Part shown: positions 45,035-55,272 of the stretch, piece by piece | How positions within the stretch are numbered: the first letter of the stretch is position 1 | Layout of the letters: every line of letters begins with the position of its first letter | NCBI GenBank assembly: GCA_027257055.1 | Contig: JAPVLO010000133.1 | Coordinates: 2,914,001 to 2,978,000, forward strand | DNA length: 64,000 bases | Direction: 5' to 3' | Source: Cephalopachus bancanus | Lineage: Eukaryota > Chordata > Mammalia > Primates > Tarsiidae | Notes under the pieces: model-generated | The model's input: only the letters and a program-made list of their open reading frames with translations | The model's database searches: none | What the model was told of the DNA's origin: nothing | Program-made: the position numbers and the translations under genes

Positions 45035-45205
45035 TACAGCGGTTTCAAATTGTGCTGCAAGGGAATCCCGGGGTTCCATGGGCCTCTGGATACCCTACTC
45101 CAACAGGATTAAACACAACTCCTTTTGTATATCTCATTTATATATCAAGGTTTCATAAGATTTCATTTCAAGTGTTAAAAACAATGCTTAACACTACTAT
45201 CTAAT
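45035..45205 (+). mobile_element. Possible hAT-type DNA transposon remnant
   Basis: 'CAGCGGTTTCAAATTGTGCT' followed by 'CCCGGGGTTCCATGGGCC' resembles the 5' end of Charlie-type elements, which begin near CAGTGGTTCTCAA. The 3' end is not seen. Tentative. Confidence 0.3.
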
Positions 45206-46644
45206 CCAGCGTGCTAATTTTCTAAATGTGGAGGTGGAGCCCAAACACCAAAGAAGTTGTGAGGAATTCATTACAGGACACAAACACAAAGCCAGATATG
45301 CTGATTCCCAAGCTTATGTGCATTCCACGGCATTATTCCACCTGAGAGTTTTGGGTTCTTAAAGCATCTAACACCTAACAGTTCCTGTAAGTCTAAGATT
45401 GGGAAGCAGAAATTTGCAAGGTATTATGTTGCCAACAGCCTCTGAGTGTGTCATACTGGGAACTTGCCAAGGAATCTATATCCACTTGTTTATTCCTGCA
45501 TATTGACAACAGCATATTTAGAGAAGATGTTTCACTTACTCAGATAAGGACAACTAAGTTTCAAAGAAATCAAATGACTCATGTAGTTGTAGTTAACTGG
45601 TGAGAGGTAAATCTCCAGTGAGCGGTAAATCTGGGACAAGAACACTATTCTTCTAACCATCCTGTCCAAGACGCCATTCATCACAATACTGGATCAAGGC
45701 CTGCTTACATGTCTCTTGGACCATTACATACCACTGTCACTCCCACCAAGGATAACCAATGGGATTCAGCACATGGGCTAAAACATTGACCGTATTGATA
45801 AGTATTCTGAGGTTGAATACAGATTTAGCAGTCACGAGTCAATGGCCATGAGTAGTATCAGTCTGTGGCCCAAGAGGGAAAAATGGCAGCATGCCTGTCA
45901 AGTCTTCACCATCCCTGATTTAAAATGCTGAAAGTCCACAACAGAGAAAAAGGCTGAAATCCTGAGCAAGGGCAGGCTAGCTTTTGCTTTTGAGTCACAT
46001 ATCTGGCAGTTTAGGCTTGGGAAGTCCAGGAGAGAACTCAAAGACCTCCATAGTCATATAAACAGTAAGTGTTGCCAGACATTTCCCTGGCCTAAATAGC
46101 TCCCTGCTAAAAACAGAAGTAAGTGGACCTGACTGGAGAAGATTTGATTGTGTGGGAAATGGACTTTAGAAAGGGAAATGAAACCACCCTCATTTCACTG
46201 AGGCACAGTCAGGTGGCTGCATTGGGCACTGCTGACAGGAGCCGGATTCCACACACTCATTTGGGAAAGCCAGCAAAGCTCACGGAAACACTCCCTGCAA
46301 TTTAGCCCCAGCTGTTCAAGCTGAGGCTGCTCTTTAAAGTGAAGCAAACTGGTGAAAAAGCTGGAGATCAGCAGTTTCACTCTGTTGGGCCAAAGCTTCA
46401 GTGTAGTCCCAGCCCACGGATTCTGCTGCATTGGCCAGATGCTCAGGGCTCCCTCCAGCCCGTCTTACAAGGGGCTCCATAAAAGGCAACTTGACTCCTC
46501 GTGCATCAGGTCCAGGCCAAAGCGGGCAGCAGGTCCCCATCAGTGTAATCTACTGACACCAAGTCTTCTCCATACAGAAACTTCAGAGGGTGTCCAAAGT
46601 TGAAGTCATCAGAATTCATTTTTAAAACTCATCATTAGAATGAG
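45206..46644. other. Unassigned sequence
   Basis: Eroded MIR-like bits may lie at 45230-45300 and 45520-45640. The rest is unassigned. Frames at 46123-46603 overlap on both strands and show no domain. Confidence 0.38.
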
Positions 46645-46815
46645 AAAAAGCATTTTTTATTTAATTTTTTTATTTTAAACATGTGGAGTACAATTCAGGG
46701 TTAGATATACAAATGTTCATTATGCAGGTACCCTTGTTGATGAGATGTGCCCCCACTCCCCTGGCAGTTTCCCACTACTACCAATCCCTTTCTTACAGTA
46801 TTATGATAATTTTTA
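46645..46815 (-). mobile_element. L1 3' UTR fragment
   Basis: Antisense copy of the recurring tail: 'TACAATTCAGGGTTAGATAT', 'GTTCATTATGCAGGTACCC', 'TTGTTGATGAGATGTGCCCC', 'GGCAGTTTCCCACTACTACC', 'AATCCCTTTCTTACAGTATT'. Only one G-rich unit is present. No clear target duplication seen. Confidence 0.92.
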
Positions 46816-48224
46816 TGGTGGTAGAAGGGTAGAATTTCTCTTGCATTTTATAAATGACATCACTTGCTTTGAATGCCAACTTTGAATGTTAACGTTGGAT
46901 GTCTCTGAGTTACAAACAAGTCCAAGAACAATGGAAACAAGCTTGCTATTTCACCTCTGACTTCTGACCTCTATGTTTCATCTCATGGTGTGTATTTTAT
47001 TTCTCAAGTCCCTCAACACTTCAAATCAAAAAAATCCTTCCCAACCACCCGCAGGTATTTTTGTGGAGGTGTTTTTCTCTCTCACGGCGTTTCTATGCCC
47101 ATCCACTTACCACTGCAATTGGAGAAATGGCATCTTGGCAAAGACTTCTCTGAAATATGGCATCTTGACAAAGACCTCTCTGAAATGTGCCCTATGGCCT
47201 CATGCAAATAGTTTGCCTTCCAGTCTCTCAAATTGCTCTGGTGTTATTTATGATGCAGCTATTCTACATGAGTTTTGCAAAGGAGAGGAGAACTCTTCTT
47301 AATAATGGTTAGGTGCTTCCTTTATTTTTTAAGATGTTGACTGAAAAGACAGACCCTGAGTTGAGTTTTCGAAATCTCCATCAGTGTCCACAAAGAGGCT
47401 GCCATGGCTCATCAGACACTGAGCACAGCATAGCATACGTGTGGTCCTCAACCCTGAGCACTGATGTACAAAGGAAACCTTGCCACTTGAGCTCTCATAT
47501 CTAGTTTCCGTCAGTAATTGAAGTGTCTGGAAGATAAAAAGAGTCTCACCATGAAATGAAAAAATAATTCCTTTAGAAATATCCATCTTGACAACGACTA
47601 AATGTGTGGACTATGATTGCAAACACTTAGTGAATCACTAAGGAATAAAAGATTTAATTTCCAGGACCATGGGTAAGAGGGTGGGGTGGTGGAGTGTGCC
47701 TTCCACGATACAAAAGTCTTGGTGACTCATTTTTCTTCTAACAATTCCCAGGTGGTAAAGTTCACGCAATGGATGGATAAATTAAATAAAGATCAACTCT
47801 AAGTTCTAGAAAGCACAGCTCTTGCAGCCATTGTTAGTGGCTAGCCCGGGGAATGCTAAGGCATGAGTAAGCCACTTAGGGCAGTAGTTGAATCCACTGA
47901 GATTTATTGCCCAGCTTCCTGACACCAAGTGTCAAAAATTCTCACTGGTGACAACAAACCTTTGTCACCTTGTTTTCCCTGGAGGCAAATAAAACACAGA
48001 AAACTTCTGGATCCAAAAGGAAATTGTCTGTTTTGAGCCATGTCTACAATCTAGAGCTCTGGGCATACTCTCACATAGAGGTGGATTTGCCATCCACTTC
48101 AAGAATCTTTGGACCTTAGGCATTAACAAGCTCTCAGACCACACATACAAGTAAAGGGAGAATTTCAGAGTATAACAGGGAAGAGGAAATAAAAATACCA
48201 TCCAATCTACTTTTGTCCTTGTTT
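46816..48224. other. Unassigned, with a tandem duplication
   Basis: No named repeat except the 30-bp duplication below. The frame at 46973-47302 reads through that duplication and has no domain. Confidence 0.4.
47127..47186. repeat. Tandem duplication, 30-bp unit, two copies
   Basis: ATGGCATCTTGGCAAAGAC and ATGGCATCTTGACAAAGAC start the two units, both followed by a (T/C)TCTCTGAAAT end. Three mismatches in 30. A local slippage product. Confidence 0.9.
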
Positions 48225-49600
48225 TGTTTTTAACTTTTTAATTATAAGATAAGACAAATACAGAAAACCACCAAAAAATGTGTATAGTTTAACTAGAAAT
48301 CATAAGGTGAGCGTCTTGCAACTACCACCTAAGTCAAAATACAGACCTTCACCAGACACCTAAGAAATCCCATCAGAGTCCCCATCCATCCATATTTCAA
48401 ACATCTCACTCCTCCCAAAAGCAACCACTGTCCCAACTCTTATAGAAATCACTTTTTTAGTTTTATCACAGAAGTGCATTCCTAGACATCATAATTTAGT
48501 CTTGCTCAATTATCAAATCTGATCAATTCTTAAGTCTCTTTCAATTCACAGTTTTCTCAGCTATCTCTTCTTTGCCTTACAATTTATTTTCAAGGACCTG
48601 GGGCATATGACCCACAGAGTTTCCCACAGTTCAGATATGACTGACATGCTACAGTTAAACATTTTCCTCTGCCCTCATTAGTACTCACAAATCATGATCC
48701 AGGGCTTGATAGGTCTGAGTACATCCCTTTGCAAAGACTCGAGTTAGTGTAGTCTTTTATCAAAAACCACATGACATCTGGATATCTTTTTTTATGTTGG
48801 TAACTGTTGTGATTAATGCCTAGGTCTAGTTATTCATTTTCTGTTTGTAAAATGGCAATAGTTTAATTTTGTCTATTCGTTTTCATTTATTAATTAAAAT
48901 ATTTTTAAAAATAAATGCTTCTCTTTACCTACTATTTGGTGTTCCAGTGGTACAGTTCATAAATTCTTATTGGAAAGGCAGGATATTTGATTCTTCTCCC
49001 TACCCATTTTCAAGACAATGAATTGGTTCTCTAGAATATTCTGAAGGTGACTAGATTTTTTAAATAAATTATGAACTCATGCATATAACCTACCTTATGG
49101 GTTTTATTCTATTGAAATTATTATCTCTTTTGAAGCTAAAATTGGCCCAACAGGAAGTTCTTAAAGTTGATTCCTAAGTTCTTTGATGTAACCCCAATAA
49201 TCTTTGATAGCTTCCTAAATATATGGTTTAACAAGATGTTCCAGATTCATTTCACACATGTCCTCCCCAGACATGGAATTACTCATTTCCCCCAAAAAAA
49301 GTCCTTTTTTAAAATGGGAAATAAAATTTCAAAGTTACCACAATCTGGATGTTAGTTTTGCCACTGAATTGTTCATTGTTTCTAGGTCTTTCCAGTGGGC
49401 AGAGATGGAAAATAGAGACACATATATATGTGTCTCTATATACATTTATATATATGAAAGACTTCTTGAGTTCATACTGTTATGTCCTATTTAACTTCAA
49501 GATCTTTTATTCAACCTTTTCAGTATCCTACATCAAAAATTATAATGCTCAAAGATACATAGAATGATAGAATTTTTTAAAAATCACAAAACTACTCATT
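48225..49600 (-). mobile_element. Ancient L1M-type LINE 3' region, antisense
   Basis: 'CTTTTTAATTATAAGATAAG', 'AAAGCAACCACTGTCCCAAC', 'AATCACTTTTTTAGTTTTAT', 'CATGACATCTGGATATCTTT', 'GATTAATGCCTAGGTCTAGT', 'ATTACTCATTTCCCCCAAAA' and 'TTTCCAGTGGGCAGAGATGG' occur in the order found in old mammalian L1M 3' UTRs in reverse. Very decayed. The exact subfamily and its right end are uncertain. Confidence 0.55.
49412..49439. repeat. Perfect 28-bp palindrome
   Basis: The left half ATAGAGACACATAT is exactly followed by its reverse complement, with no spacer. It lies in the TA-rich part of an old L1M element. Can extrude as a small cruciform; no known role. Confidence 0.97.
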
Positions 49601-49969
49601 TCCCATACTACATACATAACTGTCTAAGGATAACAATACTAATACTACCACCACCAATGTATTAATGAGAACAGTTTTTCGATATTTATTTTCATATACT
49701 AGCCCCATTTGTATCCCATTTTAAAGGTTATTCCTTGTCAACAATTTATGAATGTACTGCTGTTTTGTATATACTTGATCCCTTTTAACTTATTTAATCT
49801 TAGTTCTGAAAGTAACAACATGCTTACCACTCACTACCAGTTCTTATGCCAGTGTCTCTGTAGTTATTATCACTGTCTGAATTTCATTCTCTAGTAGATT
49901 TCTCAGAAAGATTTCATGGGAATGATATTGTTTGGGTCATTATATAACAATAACAATCAATGCCCTTTA
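49601..49969. other. Unassigned, AT-rich
   Basis: No gene. Might be further decayed L1M. Confidence 0.35.
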
Positions 49970-50870
49970 CACTTGAAAGTCAGTTTTTCTAGCTAGAAAA
50001 ATTCTTGGCTCATTTCTTTGTATTTCTTAAATATGACACCCTATTTTCTTCTGGTATAAAGAACTATTTTGGATCGCCTGAGCCCGCGGGTTCAAGACCC
50101 GCCTAGGCAACTTGGCGAGACCTCATCTCTGCAATAAATCAAAAATTAGCCGGGCGTGGTAGTGCACGCCTATAGTTCCAGCTACTTGGAAGGCTGAGAT
50201 GGAAGGATCGCCGGAGCCCAGTAGGTCGAGGCTGCGGTGGCCGGGAGCGGCCACTGCACTCCAGTCTGGGCGACAGAGTGAGATTCCAACTCAAAAAAAA
50301 AAAAAAAAAAACTATCTTGTTTAGAAGTCTGATAATAATCTAACATTCTTTCACTTATATATCACTCTTGTTTTATCAAGAAGCAAAAATGATCATTTTT
50401 TTCTTCAACTTTTGCTGGAATACGTCTTGGCACTAGTTCTGGATTGATACTCTCACCTATATCTTTCAACGTGTAGTTTCCGATCTTTTTTTTTTATTAT
50501 TTCAAGAAAGTGTTCTTGAATTACAGTTTTTAGAAATTGTTCTCTTGGTTTACTTCTTCAAAAATTCCTATTGTACTTATGTTGAATCTTTTTTTCAAAA
50601 CCTTTTTACATCTTCCTTTAGTTTCCTCATTTTTATCTTATATTTCTTTTAAGATACTATCTGCTGTGCTGATTTATTTTTGTGTTTATTCTAGTTTAGT
50701 CTTTATTTCTAACCTGATTTTTATTTTATATCCAATTCTTTCCTGAGTTATGCTCCCTCATTGCTAAATATTTTTATTTTGATTTATTGATCCATGTCTT
50801 GAGCCATTTTTCTAATGCTTTAGCTTGTCTTTTTCTGATACATTACCATTTTTATTTTTTCCAACCATGT
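49970..50870 (-). mobile_element. Possible ancient L1 5' region, interrupted by an Alu
   Basis: T-rich sequence resembling old L1 upstream/5' sequence in reverse: 'TTTTGCTGGAATACGTCTTG', 'TATTATTTCAAGAAAGTG', 'TTCTTGAATTACAGTTTTTAG', 'CTTCCTTTAGTTTCCTCA'. Split by the Alu at 50072-50309. May be part of the same L1M element as 48225-49600. Tentative. Confidence 0.38.
50072..50309 (+). mobile_element. Alu-type SINE, 5'-truncated
   Basis: Starts inside the left arm at about GATCGCCTGAGCCCGC; linker ACAATAAATCAAAAATTAGC; ends ATTCCAACTC plus a long A-tail. B box region GCGGGTTCAAGACCCGC. Duplication AACTAT(T/C)TTG at 50062-50071 and 50310-50319. Confidence 0.96.
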
Positions 50871-50879
50871 TTTTCTGGT

Positions 50880-51405
50880 GACTTTTTGGAGGCAAGAGAG
50901 GACAATAGCACATTTTTGCAAGTGCCTATGGAAATAAATTCCCAACCAGACAACCAGCTTCAACCTCAGAGAAATCGCCATCTGCAATGACTTCTTGTCC
51001 TAATGCATGAATCCTTTTATCCATTCAAGAAATGCAAAACCACTATATGTGTAGCAATAGTGATCAAATTATTAACAAGATTGTTAGTGATTGACAAGAG
51101 AAATTATTAATGAGACAAGGCATGGTTCAGGCCGTTACAGATTTAAACCCTGATGGGGGAATCAGAAAATCAAACGGGTAATTATAATGAGACCCTCGGA
51201 GGCAATCTACTTCTGTGGGCCTCAACCTTTTCTACTATAATATACAGGAAGGATAGAACAGCAAAATCATTGCTAACTAGGCAGCAATGATCTTTAAGCT
51301 CAGAAAACATGTTTCTTTAAGGCAGCATGGAAAACACTCCTCCCTGTGATTCTGATACAATGGTCCTACCCACCACTGTCCCCACAGCAGGAGGTGATTC
51401 TTTAT
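50880..51405. other. Unassigned sequence
   Basis: No gene or named repeat recognised. Confidence 0.4.
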
Positions 51406-51420
51406 AAGAATCATTGGTCT

Positions 51421-51710
51421 GCCGGCCTTGGTGGCTCAGCCTGTAATCCTGTGCCTTTGGGAGGCTGAGGTGAGCGGATTGCCTGAGCCCGCGGGTTCAA
51501 GACCCGCCTGGGCAGCGAGACCTCATCTCTACAATAAATCAAAAACTCAGCTGGGCGTGGTAGCGCATGCCTGTAATTCCAGCTACTTGGAAGGCTGAGG
51601 CGGAAGGATCGCCAGAGTCCAGCAGGTCGAGGCTGCGGTGGCCAGGAGCGGTCACTGCACTCCAGTCTGGGCGACAGAGTGAGACTCCAACTCAAAAAAA
51701 AAAAAAAAAA
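51421..51710 (+). mobile_element. Alu-type SINE, full length, young-looking
   Basis: Starts GCCGGCCTTGGTGGCTCAGC; B box GCGGGTTCAAGACCCGC; linker ACAATAAATCAAAAA; ends ACTCCAACTC plus a pure A-tail. Perfect 15-bp duplication AAGAATCATTGGTCT (51406-51420 and 51711-51725). Best candidate here for a recent insertion. Confidence 0.98.
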
Positions 51711-51725
51711 AAGAATCATTGGTCT

Positions 51726-54485
51726 AACCCAAGCACTAACATGTGGGTAAACTTATAATTATATTAAGAAATCCAATAAAGACTTGTGAGAAAATTAGAC
51801 ACATTTGCATATTCTTTTTTAATTATATAGTTCTCTCTGTCCCATGATACTTTAATATGCTTTGCTAGGCAAAAGGCTAGGAAGGAAAAAGAATTATTGG
51901 CATTTCCCATCCTTCCTTTTATCAAGGAAATATATGCTTATTAGCTGGATCAATAACTCAGCTTGACTACTAGGAGTGGTAACCTACAGCCATCAGTCAC
52001 AAGCACCTTACCAACATAATTATTAAAAAAGAAGAAAGAGTAAGTAAACACAAGGTAAAGAAACACTCCAATCTTTGGGAAGAGCTGTTTTTTTCTTTTT
52101 TTTCTTTTCTTTTGTTTTTTTTTTTTTTTGTTTCTATGACCTGTGGACATTTGCTATCCCAGGTCATCTACAAAGGAGGTGCCTTTTCAAAGTTTTGCTC
52201 TAGATTATTGACTCTGGTTTAGAATCAAGAAGAAAGAGAAAAGAGAGTCTTCATTTGTTCACTCTCTCAACTGCATGGACACAATGTGTTTTAGGGTACT
52301 ATTCAACATACATACAAACCCCACTCTCACAAAAATGTGACCATATTTGATCTTACGTACCTTCCTTTGGGATAAAATTTCCAGTCAATCTTTAACATAA
52401 AATAAATGTGGGAGTGAATGGAAGGAGGGAGGAATGTCTGTGATCTGCTCCTGTAGTCAGTTCTGGGAATAGTTCTACATTCTTGTAAGATTTTAAACAT
52501 GACAATGGAGTTATCATCTTTAGTAACAGAAAGGATGCCACTCAGTGACATACTTCATAGCTAAGGTAGAAAAAATAATGCATAACATTGCATTTAAGGA
52601 TGTCAGATCAGGAAGGTTAGTGTAAAAATATCAGCAAACACTAACTAAAATAACACTATATGTGTCAAAGAACATCAAATATGAATCTAGAAGTCTTGAG
52701 GGGAAACAAAGCAATTAAGATTTGAGTGACATTAGAAAGGGAAGAAAATGAATTTGGTCTGAATTCAGATAAGAAATGGTTTAGGATAAGAGGGCTCTAC
52801 AGGAGACCTGTAAAGGGTATGTTTGTCTGGGTACATGAAGACACAAACCCAGGACTGAAAGAATAGAAACAGATTAGAAAAGGGAACTCAAGTGTTTGAG
52901 GGAAGACGGTAGCAGCTGATAGAAAGAGCAGGGCTTTCTCCTACAGATGTCCACACTCACCAGCTCCACTCAGAGTGTTGCTAGGAACAGGTGTCATAGC
53001 CAGAGATTCAGAATTTGAATACCTACAGAATTTGAGAAGGGAGTTAAAGTCTTTAAAATGGAGGATCCATAAATATTTTCAGATTTAGAAAAGGCCCTGC
53101 AGCCCCTACATTGTTAAGAAACCAGTTATAGAAGAACTTAGTCAAATGATTTTCAAGATCAACAGAACAACATTAGTATCATTTCTGACTCAGTCTGTCC
53201 CCACTTTTGTTGCCTTAAAAACAAACAAAAAAGCAAAACAATATTTGCTGTTGGCAAGGTGAGCAGAAACAGGAGAGGGTGTGCCAGGGTAAAGGACATG
53301 GGTAGTAGCTGGAACAAAAACAGTTAAAGGTCATAGAATACAAATTCCTGTCTGAGATAACATTGTTCAGATGACTAAATTTTACTTAGTCAAATTTTTT
53401 AATGTCTCTAATCACTAAATTTTACTTCAGTCAAATTGTTTAGCGTCTCTAATCAGTACTTAGGGCCCTCTTATTTTAATGGGGGAAATAAGAATAGAAG
53501 GGGTAAAGAGGTAAAAGGATTAAAAGTTGAAACACAATAGCATTAAGAAGGAAAAAGAACTTCCACCATTGAAGAAACCCTGTGCACACTAATGTTTCCC
53601 ACACTCAGTCCTGATTACCTTGTTCCCGGTAGCAGAGAGGAAAGGCAGGTGAAGGCACCCACAGCGCGCGGTTCACAGACAACTCTTTTTTTGGTCTAGT
53701 CAGCTTTCAGCACAGTTATTGCTATTTCTTATAAAAGATCTTCATTCCATGGGTTTCTTCATTATGTGTTGACCTGTCAATCAAGTCCACATTTGCCCTC
53801 ATATGTCTAATACCACATCTTCCCAAATGTCCATCAATTTTAGGTCAGAGTTACCTGGTACCACCTTAGGTATGGTTATGAAAAGAAAGGTTTCCATTAA
53901 AGGAAAACATCAAAGGAAACACAAGTCCCTGATATTCTCTCTGGGGAGACCAACCAGCAGGGCTGAAATGGAGCCTGGGGACAGGTCAGATTGGAAATCA
54001 AGCTTCACAACCTAGAGTGTCTACACAAGAGTTAAACAATTGGAGTTTAGAGATCTCCAAAGAAGGGAACTAGGGAGGTAGAAAAAAAAAACAAGGAGGA
54101 TGACACTCTGCCACAACCATGCCTCAACACCCTCCCAATCAAAGTGCCCTGCGTGACCCAGGATGGCTTCTCACAAGTAGGGATGATGTCCAGGGCCTGG
54201 ACTTTTCAAGTGGTATCCCTGCTCCCACACCTGCTGCTGTCCTCACATACAGGCCTCGAGCGTATCATTCTGCTCAGACTGGGAAAAGGTGCGTGGAAGG
54301 ACCAGGTGCCATAGTCATGGCTTCATGATGTGTCCCCCTTGAGCTCCAACTGAGAGGGGAGAGAAAGCCAACAGGAAGTGGTTAATGTACTAGAGATGGA
54401 GAGAGGATTATGAGTGGGATCGGAACAAAGAGAAATGAAAATTATGGGCCTGGATGCAGTGAAGCAGAAGAAAAATGCGGTGATA
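51726..54485. other. Unassigned, repeat-poor
   Basis: About 2.8 kb with no Alu or L1. It holds T-rich runs (52089-52130), a 40-bp tandem duplication at 53374-53454 and a GCGCGCGG box at about 53667. Frames of up to 76 codons show no domain. No gene supported. Confidence 0.4.
53374..53454. repeat. Tandem duplication, 40-41-bp unit, two copies
   Basis: Both units read ACTAAATTTTACTT then (C)AGTCAAATT and end GTCTCTAATC, with about 4 differences including one 1-bp indel. Local slippage product. Confidence 0.9.
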
Positions 54486-54501
54486 AGAGATGAGTGGAGT
54501 A

Positions 54502-54807
54502 GCCGGGCTCGCTGACTCAGCCTATAATCCAGCGCTTTGGGAGGCCAAGGTGAGTGAATTGCCTGAGCCCGCGGGTTCAAGACCCGCCTGGGCAACTTGA
54601 CGAGACCTCATCTCTACAATAAATCAAAAAAAAAAAAATCAGCCAGGTGTGGTAGAGCGCGCCTGTAGTTCCAGCTACTTGGAAGGTTGAGGCGGAAGGA
54701 TAGCTGGAGTCCAGCAGGTCGAGGCTGCGGTAATGGGAATGGCCACTGCACTCCAGTCTGGGCGACAGAGTGAGACTCCAACTCAAAAAAAAAAAAAAAA
54801 GAAAAAG
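54502..54807 (+). mobile_element. Alu-type SINE, full length
   Basis: Starts GCCGGGCTCGCTGACTCAGC; B box GCGGGTTCAAGACCCGC; linker ACAATAAATCAAAAAAAA; ends ACTCCAACTC and an A-tail turning into GAAAAAG. Duplication AGAGATGARTGGAGT at 54486-54500 and 54808-54822, one mismatch in 15. The reverse 89- and 90-codon frames are antisense Alu. Confidence 0.97.
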
Positions 54808-54822
54808 AGAGATGAATGGAGT

Positions 54823-55108
54823 GAGACTCTGAGAGCTACTATACAACTATTGAAGTCATGTTTTGTAATACCTGTAATGACATGGAAGAATCTTCACAAT
54901 ATAACGAGCAACTATCAAATAGGTTACAAAATACCTTGCACAGCCTCTACCCATTTTTGTCAATGTGTTTAACAACAGAGAGGTCCATATACTTGTGTGT
55001 GTGTGTTCAATTTGTTGTATATGAGGGAGAGAGGAAAGATTGGAGACAAAAATCAAGAAGACAGAAGAATGCTCAACCAAATGGTCACCTGAGTTTATTT
55101 TGCATGAT
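54823..55108. other. Unassigned sequence
   Basis: No gene. A short GT run lies at 54994-55006. Overlapping 99- and 102-codon frames on opposite strands have no domain. Confidence 0.4.
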
Positions 55109-55122
55109 GAAATTACAGGTGA

Positions 55123-55258
55123 GTGGGATCGGCAGTAGTGGGAATCCATGGGGGTGAGGGGCACACGTCATCAACAAATATACCTGCATAATGAACATTT
55201 GTATACCTAACCCTGAATTGTACCCCACATCTTTAAAATAAAAAATTTTAAATAAAAA
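55123..55258 (+). mobile_element. L1 3' tail, only 136 bp, with perfect duplications
   Basis: Starts in the G-rich unit (GGATCGGCAGTAGTGGG), then 'ATACCTGCATAATGAACATT', 'CTAACCCTGAATTGTACCCC' and an A-rich end. Perfect 14-bp target duplication GAAATTACAGGTGA at 55109-55122 and 55259-55272. A very short, probably recent L1 insertion. Confidence 0.96.
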
Positions 55259-55272
55259 GAAATTACAGGTGA

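Noticed and set aside
50072..50309. tRNA gene suggested by the T-arm-like GCGGGTTCAAGACCCGC
   Set aside because: No acceptor, D-arm or anticodon arm in the right places; it is the B box of an Alu.
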